From Mugil cephalus (taxonomy: Eukaryota > Chordata > Actinopteri > Mugiliformes > Mugilidae), in assembly GCF_022458985.1 (NCBI RefSeq), contig NC_061781.1, positions 14,907,501-14,971,500 on the forward strand: 64,000 bases of DNA. Reading direction: 5' to 3'. Positions 13,511 through 26,425 of the stretch are shown in pieces (position 1 is the first letter of the stretch; the number at the start of each line of letters is the position of its first letter). The position numbers and the translations under genes were made by a program. Under the pieces are notes generated by a model, which ran no database searches, was not told the origin of the DNA, and worked only from the letters and a program-made list of their open reading frames with translations.

Positions 13511-15270
13511 CCTGAAAGGGTTAGAAATCCCTAGGCTCAGAAATGCTATGAATGAAGAGATTTGTTTATATATGAAGACATATGTAATCTTGGAATATTT
13601 TAGATTAAACGAGAGAAGATGTGCAGCCTGAGAGTTTGGATCTGGATGGATCTTACTCAACATTTTAATACCTAACAGACAATTTCGGGATCAGTGTCCT
13701 TACTTCACTGATAACAGTGTTTTCCTTTATGTCTGAAAAGAGACTAGCTGTATTTTTGAAACTCGACCCCATATATTTCACTTCTGTTAGTTGTTCTTTA
13801 AATATACTGATCCAACACAGTGACCTGGTGGACTTTTGCTTCCTGGATTGTGGACATAGCTGCATTTACTGCAGGGGTGTGCCCTGTCTTGTCTTCATTC
13901 AGCAGCTAATGTTATGTTCCTGTCTTTTCCCAGCTGAAAAACTTTTTTCTCTCTTCTTTTTTGAAATAGTTTCCGTTGTTTATGGCTCATCCTTCCTAGA
14001 AGGTGGAAAGTCCCCACAGCTCATTACACTCCAGATTTTTATTTTTTTATTTTTTGTATTATTTGTCTTCACTTTATCGACTTTCCACTGGCTTGGTTCA
14101 CACATGTCCCAATTTTCAGTAAAGAGAAAGACTCAAATGAATTCCACCATAACTTTAGGAAAAGCATTAATAAAAACTAAATGAAACACAATAAAAAAAA
14201 CACAAATATAAGTTTAATGTAAGTATTGCTAAGTGTTAAGATTGTATACTAAAATGTATGCAAAAAGAAAAACACTGTGACTTCAATTAAAACGAACTGT
14301 GCTGTTTCCACTGCAACACGTTTCTTACTCTGTATGTACACATGTTAGCTATATTCTTGAATTTGATGTAGAGAGTGACCAAGAAGCATGAATGATACAA
14401 GATGAAAGAGGGGCTTTCCATCTCTGTATGTTATATGGATTCTTCTCACGCATTTCCCTCTGAGACAAGGGGTTCAGTAATCTGTATCCTTTAGTGAGAG
14501 AACCCCATGGAGATGCATTAAAGAGATAAATTGGTATCATCCCCAGTGTGACACACTCCTCATCTGTCTCTGCTCGCCTCCATTGATCACAATTTATTTT
14601 ATTTGTTTTGTTTCATTATTAGGCGGAAGAAAAGCATTGCATTAATAAAGCCCTGATTATAAAGTTAAACAGAAACGCTATACTGTTCCACAGGAAGCTG
14701 GGGTTAAGGCCCTTGTATCTTCTTACACATTAAACCGAGATCAGGGGCTGCACTGATCATTCACTGCAGATCTAATTCATTTCTTAACGATTGTTCGGCT
14801 CCGGACTGGACACACTTCTCTAAATAGATCACTAAAATTCGGCATTTCCCAGTAGCCTTGTCATATCTGCGAGACAAAGCACTGAACTGAACAGCACTGA
14901 TAAGTAATTTCGCTGATACGCTTACATCAAAAAGACTCGCTCAGGTTTGATATTGAAATCTATTACAGATTTTACACTGAATGAATCTCAAAAAGCGACA
15001 TTCTGCAAATACTTTGCCAAAACATGGAGTCCCTTTCCACATCCTGCTTGTCTTTGTACTATATATTTATTGGGTACGAGCAACCATCAGTAGTGTATAA
15101 CAATTTACAACATGTCTGCTTTCAAATGTAGCTTATGAGCTCATGGCAGCAGGAAGTAATGTACATAAAATGCTTGGCATTCAAATACTTTGGAACAAAA
15201 CTTGTGAGAACAGCTGCTATGTCACCGTTGGCATCTAGAAGCTACCAAGGCTAAGAGTCTAGCAAGCTAA
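13511..15270. other. Gene desert
   Basis: T-rich DNA around 13717-14184 gives a 155-codon frame of low complexity. No gene recognised up to the MITE at 15275. Confidence 0.4.
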
Positions 15271-15274
15271 TATA

Positions 15275-15685
15275 GAGGGTATGCATGTGACGTCACAGCT
15301 AGCAAAGTCTCTGTGGTTACGGCCACTGAGTGGCAAAAAGTGACAGTTGAGCATGGAGATTAGTTTGAATCATAGACTTTAATAGACTCTAAATTGTAAA
15401 ATGATAGACTCATAGCGTTAGCATCTTTTATTTAGCTACATTTATCGTAATTAAATGACCTAAAACTAACTTTAGCTAACTGAAACCGAGGCTGATCCAT
15501 TTTTCCAAATCCATATTAGTTTGTATGGATCATTGTCGAGTCCAATTGTCCTTAATTTGATCTGATAATCCACATTTTTCCTGTTCTCGCTGTATTTACT
15601 GCTATATTGTGTAGCACATTGTGTAAATGTTTTTGCCAGTCAGGGGGGCATAGCGCCAGGCGGCAGTGACGTAAATGCATACCCT
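15275..15685. mobile_element. MITE-like element with ~21-bp inverted ends
   Basis: Left end GAGGGTATGCATGTGACGTCAC. The right end, read on the opposite strand, is AGGGTATGCATTTACGTCACTG. Length about 411 bp, flanked by TA on both sides (15273-15274, 15686-15687). No transposase frame. The superfamily is not determined; a TA target site fits Tc1/mariner-like or related elements. Confidence 0.6.
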
Positions 15686-15689
15686 TAAA

Positions 15690-16980
15690 TGAGGCTACAA
15701 AAACGTTTACTTTTACATTTACAGACACTTTTATAGAATTCCAATCAAAACTGTATATGGCCATCCACTGTGGAGCTATGTTGGCTCCCCTGGCATCCAG
15801 GTTTGCATCACTGTGTGTGCGAACTGAATTCCAAGTAAAACAAAGTTAATTTAGGTAATTTGATTTTCTTTGTCAGTCAGCATCCCTCGACATTCCTTTA
15901 TGTTATTGTCATGTGTTCGCAGCATATTGTCTCTGGTTCAGGTTTCCTCAACTTGGCAGGATTGCTTCTATTGAGTTTTGAACAATGCTTGTGCAAACTT
16001 TGAAAGGTTCCTGGGAGAAAAGTATTTCCTTCCAGACATGCGATTTAGGTTGAGATGTGTTTTTCATTTCGTGCAAAGAAGATGAACTGAGCTCCAAAAC
16101 TGTAGGATCACTAAGTTGCACAAAAATGACAGTTACTTTTACTTATTAAAAAGTGTAATCTCTTGTGCCGAAATGCAGATGTGACTTGCAGCTTTTTGTG
16201 TGTCTGCATGCTTAGGCTCTGTGTAGACTTCTGTGTTCTGGAAATATATAAAAGTATTCAATGTTATTAATCAAGTATTAATCCTAAACTTAGCAACACA
16301 TAAAAAGGGGGTAAAGTCACATCTCACAAAAATGGTGGATGTTTTGATCCATGATGATTCTTCACGTTTTTTAACCAATATCATGATTTTCACAGAAACA
16401 CATACCCACTGACGAAGCTATAGAATAGTGTATTTTAATTGTATCATAATTTTATTCTAATACCGTATCAGATTAGTCAAAGAATCAATCAAAACTGTAA
16501 TGACTCTCTAAATATGTTCAGCTACCACTCCACTGGATGTTTAAAACTAACCAGCCGCACCATTCAAACACAATGTGAAATGACATATTTCTCTCCATAC
16601 TGAGAAGGGGGGAGGCTGTGAGATCATGTTGCGTCCAGATTCCCAAGGTGAAACTTGAGTCTTAATTGTTTTGATGAGTATTTCTAACAATAACAAGAAA
16701 TACATTTATTTAAGGCCTTGCAAAATTACCGCAGTTGAAGTAATTGCAACCATTAGACTTTTTTGAGTCCAGGTCCAAGTCTGAGGGAGGAGGGAGGCAG
16801 CCAGTAACAACAGTGTGGTGAATGGCTGGACCGTGCAGCGAATGCCCGACTGCATGTCATGAGGTGATGTGGTAACGTGCTGACAACACGATATTTCAAC
16901 ACCAGTTTAGAGTGACCTGACCTTTTTCTTATGATTCAGTGCAATTCAATATAAACACAATTAACCTCACAACAATCTAG
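15690..16980. other. Gene desert
   Basis: AT-rich DNA between the MITE and the SINE; nothing recognised. Confidence 0.4.
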
Positions 16981-16984
16981 ATTT

Positions 16985-17275
16985 GGGAGCAGCACAATGG
17001 TGTGGTGGTTAGCACTGAGGGTTCGAAGGTTCGAATCCAGGCCGACTGGGGCCTTTCTGTGTGGAGTTCTCCCTGTGTCTACATGGGTTCTCTCCAGGTA
17101 CTCCGGCTTCCTCTCTCCGCCGACATGCTCATTAGGTTAAATGGTGATTCTTAATTGGCCGGAGGTGTGCATATCAGTGTGAACTGATTGGTCTGTGTTA
17201 GCCCTGTGATAAACCTGGTGACCTGTACAGAACATATCCTGCTTCCTACCCAATGACAAACAACCTGTATTTGTA
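16985..17275 (+). mobile_element. tRNA-derived teleost SINE
   Basis: Begins with a GCAGCACAATGGTGTGGTGG head and an intact box B-like GGTTCGAATCC. The body contains GGGGCCTTTCTGTGTGGAGT, GGGTTCTCTCCAGGTACTCC and TTAGGTTAAATGGTGA, all hallmarks of a very common fish SINE family. The usual stretch just before box B is shortened, and a 'GGTTCGAAGGTTCGAATCC' doubling remains. Degenerate, so not an active tRNA gene. Confidence 0.75.
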
Positions 17276-17339
17276 CTTAAGTCTCCTTGAGCAATGAGCT
17301 TTACAATACAATCTCTGAGTCCATGCATATAATATGTGG

Positions 17340-17830
17340 AGTTCCAGTAAAGTACAGAGATATGTGTAGACCAGGATGACCTTCATGGCCTGCGTCACTG
17401 TGACGTCACAATGTTAGCTGGAGGCAAAACAGAGGGAAGCTTGAGGCGAACACTGTCAACTTTAAGTTTTTATAACATACCACATATCCACTTACTTCTT
17501 ATAATATCTTTGTTGGAGAGGCTACCCTTGATAAAGACAGCCCAGATGTGGTCGCCTCTGTGTCCTCTTTTGGTCAAATTGTCCATCCGGTGAGTGAAAG
17601 TGTAGGGGTTGGTTAATGTCGTCACATCAGTAAATTTTTTAAAATAACACTCACGGTCTCTGTGTATCGGTATATTCTCTAAAATATGTGTTTTCCTCAT
17701 CCTTTCTTGCCAAAACAGTCCATTGAAATATGCTAACAGGCATTTACAGACCATATTGTTTGAGAAGTGTTGCAACCAGTTAAGCCCCGCCCCCTCAAAA
17801 AATAGTTTTTGACAACCCTGAAGGGGTCTA
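17340..17830. repeat. Possible unclassified repeat
   Basis: Contains TCACTGTGACGTCACAATG near the left and AAGCCCCGCCCCCTCAAA near the right, features shared with fish short DNA transposons. I could not find matching ends. A 101-codon - strand ORF inside is unmatched. Confidence 0.25.
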
Positions 17831-18409
17831 TATTTTTTAGTGAGACCTCACTTTTTCTAAGACCACACTTCACTTTACAGTGAGTTCACGATCACATTTG
17901 ACACATGTATATAAAGTATGACAACAGTCTCTTAGCTTTCTTTCAGTGCTCTCCAATAAGGGAAAGCCACACCTCTGGTAATCCATATGAGCCCTGACCT
18001 TAAACTGCTCGTCCGTTTAGGCTGTAATAGTTCATGTGAACTCAGAGTTTCTCCAGCGAACCTCAAGAGCAAGTCTTAAAGGTTAGCATGCTGTCACAGT
18101 TCCAAGAAAAAACTGCAAGTAATCACTGAAAGGCAAGTTCCTCTTCTCAAGTGTCAGATATTTTTCCTGGGTGCTTCCAAGGTTCTATTTTATTCTTCCT
18201 GACTGACAGAGATGGAGAATGAATTCATTGAACCTAAGTTACATTAATAACTCTCCTTTCCCCTCCATACTAGTTGCTGACTTCATCACTACAATTCATC
18301 TCTAGCGAACCAACCAATGATTATTGGTTGATATAAAAACACAGCCAGAGCACCAGCATTGAATGTTATCGCAGAAAACAAATCTAAACTCCAGCGTACT
18401 GCAGAATAC
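17831..18409. other. Gene desert
   Basis: No gene, repeat family or strong motif recognised. Confidence 0.4.
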
Positions 18410-18880
18410 ATTTGAGATTTCAGTCGGCAGCGATGACCTTAATAAACATCTATGAATTTATTTGGCGAAGGCTTTAATGTAATAGATGTACATTACGCAT
18501 GAAATTGCATGGTAACAAAATATATCTCCCTATAACTCTAAAGCCTAAATCATCATTTTCCAGTGGAAAAATCAATTAAAAGATATTCATCAATTATTTT
18601 CTCCTCAGTGGCCATTCTCTTAGCAACAAACTATTACCATTTATTGGCTTTGATAAATCTAATATTCGTCTATCACTCCATGTTGGATAAGATATTTTGC
18701 CTTTAGCAAACGGTAATCCTTATTCATAGTCCTGTTAATTGCGCATGAAAACGGTCACAGAACACATTTTTCCTGCCTCATATCTCATGAAAGAAGCCAA
18801 AAGGAGCCATTTGCACCAAATACAATGTGTGAAATAATGGTAACATGTCCTGTGAGATTTAGTTGTGAATGTGTGGCAGC
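18410..18880. promoter_or_regulatory. Candidate conserved non-coding element
   Basis: Long CpG-poor block with ATTACGCATGAAATTGCAT, AATCAATTAAAAG, TTCATCAATTATTTTC and GTTAATTGCGCATG. Repeat-free and looks strongly like a developmental enhancer. Conservation not tested. Confidence 0.4.
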
Positions 18881-19059
18881 CTCAGTGTGACAGAACTAGA
18901 ATGGGGCGCTCTGGATGCCCACATGTCATGTGCTACACACCCTCATACAGCAGGAGCTCCTGTTAAGGTTATTTTTACTCCGGCACCTGGAGGTGTTACA
19001 GACTTGCTCCGGCCTGCACATTCTTTTCCCTCAGCACAATCAGGTGCGAGTGCAAGTGA

Positions 19060-19340
19060 TCTTCGTTCACTGCAATTAAGATTCCGCCTTCATCTTCTCC
19101 TGGTACACAATTACTGCTTTGCCGCTGTTTGCTCTAATTGCTCTTTCTGCAGGGATTGGTGGGAAGCCAGTGATTGTGATGGGTAGGGGATTATCTCCTT
19201 TCCTTTACTCTGGCCCCTTAAAAAAAATCATCTGTAAACTCCCCGGTGTAATTACGGAGCCTCATGATTAATTGTCTATTGAAATTAGCGCGGGTCTAGC
19301 TTTCATTTTTACTGCAACGAATATTAATTAATGTTAACTC
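19060..19340. promoter_or_regulatory. Candidate conserved non-coding element with PBX-HOX site
   Basis: Contains TGATTAAT (19265-19272, PBX-HOX composite type), GTGTAATTACGG and ATATTAATTAATGTTAAC. Confidence 0.4.
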
Positions 19341-20333
19341 TCCCACATTCTTTTTTTTTTTTCACCCTTTCGAAAACACATCTTTTGAATATTCATTGTG
19401 GTCTTGAAAAATGAGCAAAAGCCGGTACTTCGAATCAGAGAACTGACACTTGGCTATCACAAAAAAATACAGATCTGGAATTAGAAGATCTTTTTTGGGC
19501 CATTAATAATATTTACAGGAGGTCGACAGGGGAAGAAAGCAGGCTCTTATTTAAATCACATCTCATCTGTTAGTCGAGGGGATGTCAGGGAATATGCAAA
19601 GCAGCATCTCAGCTTTTGTTTCCGTTTTCAGGGGGAAGACCAGTCACATTTAATTCAGTTTGTATTTATTTAAACCTTGTGAGAAATGACAAGTTGAATA
19701 AGTGCCATGTAATCACATTCTGCATATTGTCATACAATAATGTATAGAAGACAATGTCACCTTGAATAAAACATGCACTGGGAGCATGCATTTGCGTAAT
19801 ATGGAAATTTACGGTAACGTCTGAATCAGATTAAAATTAGAATATCTCCATATTCTATCACGTAGAGAACACGTTCATTGGCTCGAATGGAGCGTGGCTG
19901 TACGCGTCATATGTGGGTGCAACGCAACCATTCATCGATTGAAGACATTGACATTCATGATAAGTTGCATCTTTTATTGCTTTTAGCTTTGTGCGTCACT
20001 CCCACTGTTTGAGGCATTTTGGACATTTTTTCTTTGTTGTGTGTTTGCGTTTTGAGGGCTTTATCAGCCCGGCCGCGTGGGAGCCTGTCAGCCTGTTTAG
20101 TGGCTAAAACATTTGGCTTTAATAAACTGTGGGCGTGTTACATTGTGCACGGGATACTCATTGGTCTAATTCGAATTTGTTGCTATGTTCACACCACACT
20201 GTTCATATACAAGAACATGAGTTCCCATTCTGTTTCTTTCTCACAATTATTATTCTTTTATTTAAGTCTCGAAAATCATTGACATTTCCCTCATTTGTGA
20301 TGATGTCGAACAAACAAAGATTAAAACAACCTA
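19341..20333. other. Gene desert
   Basis: AT-rich DNA up to the LINE remnant. No gene recognised. Confidence 0.4.
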
Positions 20334-20771
20334 CTACATCACGAGTGCGCCACGAAAGCACACTGACGTGAGGTGGTTTGAGAGCAATGTCTTAACGTGT
20401 CCAGGAGTAATGAGAGTGTCAGTCATGAGTATATTTTGGAGAGGGTTCCATGGCGCTGGTGAACAGTAACTAAAAGCAGATTTTCCCAGCTCAGAGTGAA
20501 TCCGTGGGATTTGAAGTTTAGGACAGACATTTGAGCGGATGGAGTGAAATCCTGTGGTCCAGTCCAGCGTGAATGATATATATGGTGGTAAAGGTCCAGT
20601 GAGGGCTTTATAAATACAAAGATAAAAGTGTTTATCCCCACCTCTGTGTGAGAGATGTAAAACCCATTTTGTTGCACAGAAAGCAGTGGTGAGCATTGTA
20701 GGGATCCCCAGCAATGGAGTAATGGCAGAGTGATAAAATCCACCATCTTCAGTATGGTAACTAATGTACAT
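20334..20771 (-). mobile_element. Degenerate LINE ORF2 C-terminus
   Basis: The 145-codon - strand frame contains YKALTGPLPPYI, then IPRIHSELGKSAFSY, then APWNPLQ. This is the layout of the region after reverse transcriptase in fish L2/Rex-type LINEs (YKALNGLAPxYI...VPR...G.RAFS..AP.LWN.LP). No reverse transcriptase core is present, so it is a 5'-truncated decayed copy. Confidence 0.65.
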
Positions 20772-20779
20772 AACACTAT

Positions 20780-23700
20780 CTAAAAAGTTGAACTTTAGAT
20801 ATTTTTAGATATGTACCATTGAAGATTAAACGCTTACGTGCTCAACATTACGTTGTCATCAAATCCAAGCGTTGCCAAACCCCGATACTGTTTATTCCTC
20901 ATGCCTTAGAGTCCCCACATTCTCCAAAAACTATTAAAAACGCACCAATGAGCCACACTCTGTTTATTACAACGACAACACACCATCTTCATTGTGTTTA
21001 CACGACCACGCTCATCTTAGCGGTGATTTGCATCGATGGCAACGAGAAAGCACAGACATAGAAAAGTCATTAGTTTTCGCCTTTGCACGGGATATGTTGA
21101 AAAATACAGAATAACGCTCGACCAGCGCTTTAATGTGGCTGATCAGATCATTTGAGACAATTTCGTCATTTTCTCCACGGACTTCCTTTCTCCAAATACA
21201 GCCAAACCCTCCTTTCGCGTGCCTTGAGAAATGCAGTCGACCTTCATCTTGCCTCGCTCAATCCACATTCAGATAAAGGGATCATAGCCGGTGGATCAAA
21301 CTAATGTCTTCACCCCTCAGCGTCTCTGAACGGCTGCTGAATAAAACCCGCCGCTGCTGTGAAGCGGCTGTGACATAACTTGATCCACGCAGTGACGGCG
21401 CACACCACCGCTTGCTCCCTGCAATATATCAGTGCCAGGAAACAGTGGACGTGGAGACACGCTGATTGAATCAGGGGCCACGGAGGCCCTGGGGAGGGTT
21501 CATCTATACCGAACCAGCGGCAAACACACAAGAATCCCTCCAACTGTAACAATGTAAGAGGACTTAGAGGTCATTCACTCATTCATCCAACTTCTTCCTG
21601 ACTAAGCACACAAAAGAGAAACGTATTTTTACTGTCTTCGGATGGTGCAAAGGAAGGACTGCAAACTAAATTACACCAACTTAGAGTTTGTGCTGCTTTG
21701 TGTTACTTTTAAACTTACAGCTTTGCTTTCCTCATCTTGAGTGGCAAAAATATAAATTTAAATGAAGCGCATAAAAAGTTGTTTTGACTTGTCGCCGATG
21801 AGAATTAACATTAACTTCCCACCTTAGCGGTTTAAAAAGACATTGGATTTACAAAAACAGAGCCATCAATTTATTTTCCACGAGCATAAACAATTCGGTA
21901 TTTATGACCGCCACCCTATGCTCCTGTCTTTATGTCTTCATGAGTCACCGACGGTTACGCATCTCACCGTACTCTGCGAGGATAAATGGCCAATAACTTT
22001 TGACAAATGACGGTAAAATTGCCTTTAAGAGAGAGATAATAGAAATGCGATTTTCAGGTTTGGCAGGTCATGCTGTGGGCTTCAGCATTTTTCATATGAA
22101 GATTCTCTTATTATCCAGTAAAAGAGTGTGATTGTGGAATTGACGGCGGTGTTTTGCTTTAATAAAAGTAATAAAAGTGTTTGGCTTTGTCATAACAGCG
22201 AAGACACAACAATAACCTTTTCTCATTCCATGACCAGGAATACAAATATTCGGAAACTGATCATGTGTTTAAGGAGTGATTCATGCTACATTTTGCTCAT
22301 GTCCGGTATGAGTGTATATGGCAGAAGAGATCTGAAATCAAAGTTGAGGCTTCCCGTAAATATTTAAATCATCTGTGTATGTGCATGCAGTGGGACGAGT
22401 GAGACAAAGGGCTTCTTGGTCTGGTTACATGAGTCAGTGATGTAGTATTCAGTGTTTTTACTGAGTGAACGTGTGAGACAAGGATTTCAACGGTGCATGT
22501 GACTAATTGCACGCTACTACAATATGATTTGCAGCAGATGAAGCAATTACAGCTGTGCTCAGTTCATCAGCACGGCAACAAAACAGGACAAAGGGTGACT
22601 GGTGAGCAAATTTGTATTGACTAAACCTCATGACGTTGTTTTGGCACCTGCGAGGAATTCACACTTATTAAGAGTCACACTGAAAACATTGGAGTTTTGG
22701 AGCCGCTCTCAGAGAAAATCACACATGTGGTGCGGTCAATAATCTTCCACAGTCGTATTCTTTTGTTTGATGCTGAGTGATGCCGTACGCCGCTTAAATT
22801 AGTTGTAGAGTTTCTGTTTCCTTTTATTGGCCAACTGGTCATTACATGCTCTGTGCAGTAGTGCATCTCTCTGAAAATATGGCGGGTTATTAAACTGCTC
22901 CCTAATATGGTAATCTGTTAATTAAACTGTCGTTGTCTCAGAAGTAATAATAAAGCAAACTGATTTAAAAGAAGTATTCTCATTTGCGATATTACAGCTG
23001 ATGGGGACTGTACATCAGTCATGTTTCTGCACCTCTGTCTTCTGGCCGCGAACAAGGACAAGTGACTAATTTTCCTTACAAGTGTTCGAGCTCACCCCGC
23101 CCCAAAAAAAGAAGGCAGGCCCATCCCATCTCCTGCACCGCCGTGACCCCGATCCTCTCCGGAGTTGCACTGCTCGGTAGTACCCTTGCGTTGCCATGGT
23201 TACCTCCTCCTGGCTACTTTGTAAGGTCACCAGCTCTGGTGAGCTCTTCCCTCAGAGAACAGGCATAACTAATGTCCTGCAGGTTCAGGCTTGATGTAAA
23301 TAGTCTCAGTTGACAGCCTACTGTACAAATACTCAATTACGTCTGCTTAAAGGAAATGATTTGTTGTAACAGCGAGCACTCAACTTGTGTGACATCAGCG
23401 TTGCCGGGGCAACGGCGGCTGATTGCAAAGGCTGGAATTAGGTATTGATCAGAGGAGGGGGCCCGGCGCCAGCGAGGGATCCGCCACTACGATTTACAGG
23501 GGATGGGGGTGGGGGTGAACCTGCACACTTCGCCCCAGCTCAGAGAGCTGAAAACCCCTCAGGAACCAATTTACACACCGCTACAGTGCAATATCTGCAG
23601 CAGTCAATAATGGAAATCTGATGCCCCCTCTGCCATCAATGTGACCGCTCCTCTCCCTCTCGTTAGAGCACCTTGAAAGTTCTAGGCCAATCCATAGACA

Positions 23701-26040
23701 CAATGGATTTCCAATGGTGTAGGGATATTTTGACTTTGCTATTCTCCGTGTAATTACACCTCTAACTAAGGTTGCAGCCTGAAAGACAATCTCTCGTTTG
23801 TAGTGCTCATGAAATAGCTCCTCATTTAATATGATCAACATCAAAAACATTCTCCGCTTCCAATATTTGTGCGTGCTCTTTTCACTTATTTATTCATCAG
23901 CACGATAGTTTACTCCTTCCTCCACACAAATAGTGTCTTCACTAAATAACTCAGTAAGTTTTACAGCACTAAATGTGAAAGAACAGATGTGTTGCTGTTT
24001 ATATCAACTCAGGCACAGAGGAGCTGCTTTGGAAACAACACCAATGTTTAGTTTTCTTTACATGTAGAATTTGATCTTGGGTTGATATAAAATGGGCACG
24101 TCTCTTTGGTTGCAGTTGGGTTTCAAAATTCACCGCAGAGCCATCTACAACGTGTGGAGTTTTCTCGTGTTCATGTTCATGTTCATGTGGGTTTTCTGTG
24201 TGGTTTCCTGTCAGAGACAAAACACATGCATGTCAGGTATCAGCAAATTTGACTGGGGTTTAGCAAAATGTTTCTTATGACCAAACCAACCCTGGAACCA
24301 GCTGTTGAAACCTCGAGTTGAAGAATGATACATGCAACCCAAAAAAAAATAATAATCTGAAACTATGTTTTACTTGATAGACGCGAAGCAGCCAAAACAT
24401 GATGTGCCACTGGCTTAATGGAGACAATCACATTCTTGACAATAAAAAAAAAAAAAAAAAAAAAAACTCCCTCTCCTGGCAAAGCTCTGTAATGCAATCT
24501 ACAGTGAGAAGTAACACCCTGTGACATCTGAGGATGTTTAACCCTGCAGGGCTCTTGCAGCCAAATTTCCTCCGCCTACCATGGGAGACTTCTGTGCTAC
24601 AAAAGATAGAGCTGTCTCTTTTACAATACGCAGACCTCGAGATGTCATCCATTTGTCTCTTCACAGGAATCGATTATAGAATATATTTGCCATAATGTGA
24701 TATATTCATATTAAAGTAAAGCCTTAAAGGCAACCCAGACAGACACTTTAATAGAATCCAGCTATCAACAAGAGTAAATTCCAAGACCTCGATGTAATGG
24801 AAAAACTGCCTGTCTGATCTTCCCAAAGCTCTTGTGAGGAATCTAAAAGTCTGATCGCTGCTGTTGTCAGACCGTAAACCGGGCTTCCTACTACAGGGTG
24901 TTCAGCCACGATACTCAGGGGATGCGGGGCTCACTTATGCTCTGTCCATGATGTCACCAAATGCTCGCACGGCTTCAAAATTATGGCGCTATCATCAGCA
25001 AAGCAGTGACAGCTTCATAAACTTTGATTTAATCGGACAGGAGAAATTGAACCATTATATGTCATAATCTACAACTCCGCGAAGATATGGCTCAAATGCG
25101 ATATGAAACGGAGCTGATTAGAATTCATACCTTTGACTGCAATCCTAGAGAATCTAATCTAGAAAGCAGCCTGAAACAAAAAGTCTTCATAACATGACCA
25201 CCTGCTTTTGTGTACGTGTGTGCGTCTGTGTGCACGTGTGTCTGCATGCCGGGGCATCTATTAATTTTCTTCTATTTGCATAGTATTATTGCACGTTGGT
25301 TGGCGCTGCTAGTTTAATATGTTGTGCATCTTTTTTTTTCTTTTTTTTGTCTCATTCCTTATAGTAGATTCAATGTCATCTCTTTGTTGTCTCAAAATGC
25401 AATCAATGAAGGTCTTCCTACCCCATCTACTGAAAGTCAAACCCAACCTATCTAGGGCCACTCTGAGCTGTACTGTCAAATCTCAGAATCAAGCCCATAT
25501 TTCTTGGAGTCATGTTGTGCTAGTCCTCACTCTAGTTTGTGTGTGCTCTCACACCTAATATACAAAAGATCTATTGAAATATGCATGAGACCCATGATGC
25601 CTGCACTAAAAATACACTCAAATAGGGAATACATTGACAGCTCTGTTATTGAGCTCTCCTTGAGCTTTCTCTGTCACAGCAGCCACAGATCGCTCTCAGG
25701 CCTCATGTATTATCAAAAGCACGCAACACCTCTCTCTCTCTTTTCCTCTGGCACAGACACACAATCTATCTCCTTCGCTCACACTCACTTCTATCTTTTT
25801 TTTCCTCTATCACTCCGTTACTCTCTCTACCTGGCGGTAACATACACGTGTACACTCAAAGGCTTGTTTAAAGCTGCAGCCTATGGTTTCAAAGGTACTT
25901 TTCTCCTCAAAAAGTAAAAAATTAAGAAGGAGTGGGCCCAGGTTTAAGTCAGATTTAGAACAATTAGTTTGTGTATAGTCTCTACTCTGTGGACATGTAT
26001 GTATATACATATATTACCAACATGGTGGTATGCATATGAA
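20780..26040. other. Gene desert
   Basis: 5 kb without a recognised gene. Notable: a lone GC-rich patch 23400-23550, TTTTATTGGCC and TAATATGGTAATCTG words at 22820-22960, a GTTCAT triplet repeat near 24170, and the A homopolymer at 24444. ORFs of 60-137 codons are unmatched. Confidence 0.4.
24444..24466. repeat. A homopolymer
   Basis: Run of 23 A. A retroposon tail is possible, but the sequence before it is not a recognised element. Confidence 0.8.
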
Positions 26041-26053
26041 CATGAGCTATTAA

Positions 26054-26421
26054 AGCTACAGTGTAAAACTTTTGTCTCCCCCTTCTGGCACTGAGTGTAA
26101 TTACACAGACATTGGCATGATGTGGTGAGCGCACCGTGTGTGACACTTCTGGCCAAATTAAATGTTTTTGTAAGGACCAGTGTAACAAGAAAAAAACAAT
26201 ATTTTTCTGCAGTGCCCCCGGTTGAAGACCTGTGCTGTAGGCTAACGGCAACCAATCATTGCTGAATGATGTAAACCACCATGTTACCATTGTGTCAGCA
26301 AAATAATGAGGGATTTACATGCAATGTTTTGAACCCATTTGACAAGTTAGCTAGTTTAATTTCAATGACAGCTTGAATTTAACAAATGTTCATTAATGAG
26401 TAAAAGTTCACCACAGTAGCT
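26054..26421. mobile_element. MITE with TTAA target-site duplication
   Basis: 368 bp bounded by TTAA on both sides (26050-26053 and 26422-26425). Terminal inverted repeats are AGCTACAGTGTAAAACTTTT at the left and, inverted, AGCTACTGTGGTGAACTTTT at the right (15 of 20 match by eye). TTAA suggests a piggyBac-type origin. No coding capacity. Confidence 0.6.
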
Positions 26422-26425
26422 TTAA

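Noticed and set aside
13717-14184. 155-codon + strand ORF
   Set aside because: Phe/Leu/Ser-rich translation of T-rich DNA; no domain, no start or splice context.
17028-17042. tRNA gene suggested by GGTTCGAATCC
   Set aside because: No cloverleaf; the surrounding sequence is a SINE body.
17470-17775. 101-codon - strand ORF
   Set aside because: Lies in a probable repeat and matches no family; no splice or promoter support.
20334-20771. 145-codon - strand ORF as a host gene
   Set aside because: Its motif order is that of a LINE ORF2 C-terminus.
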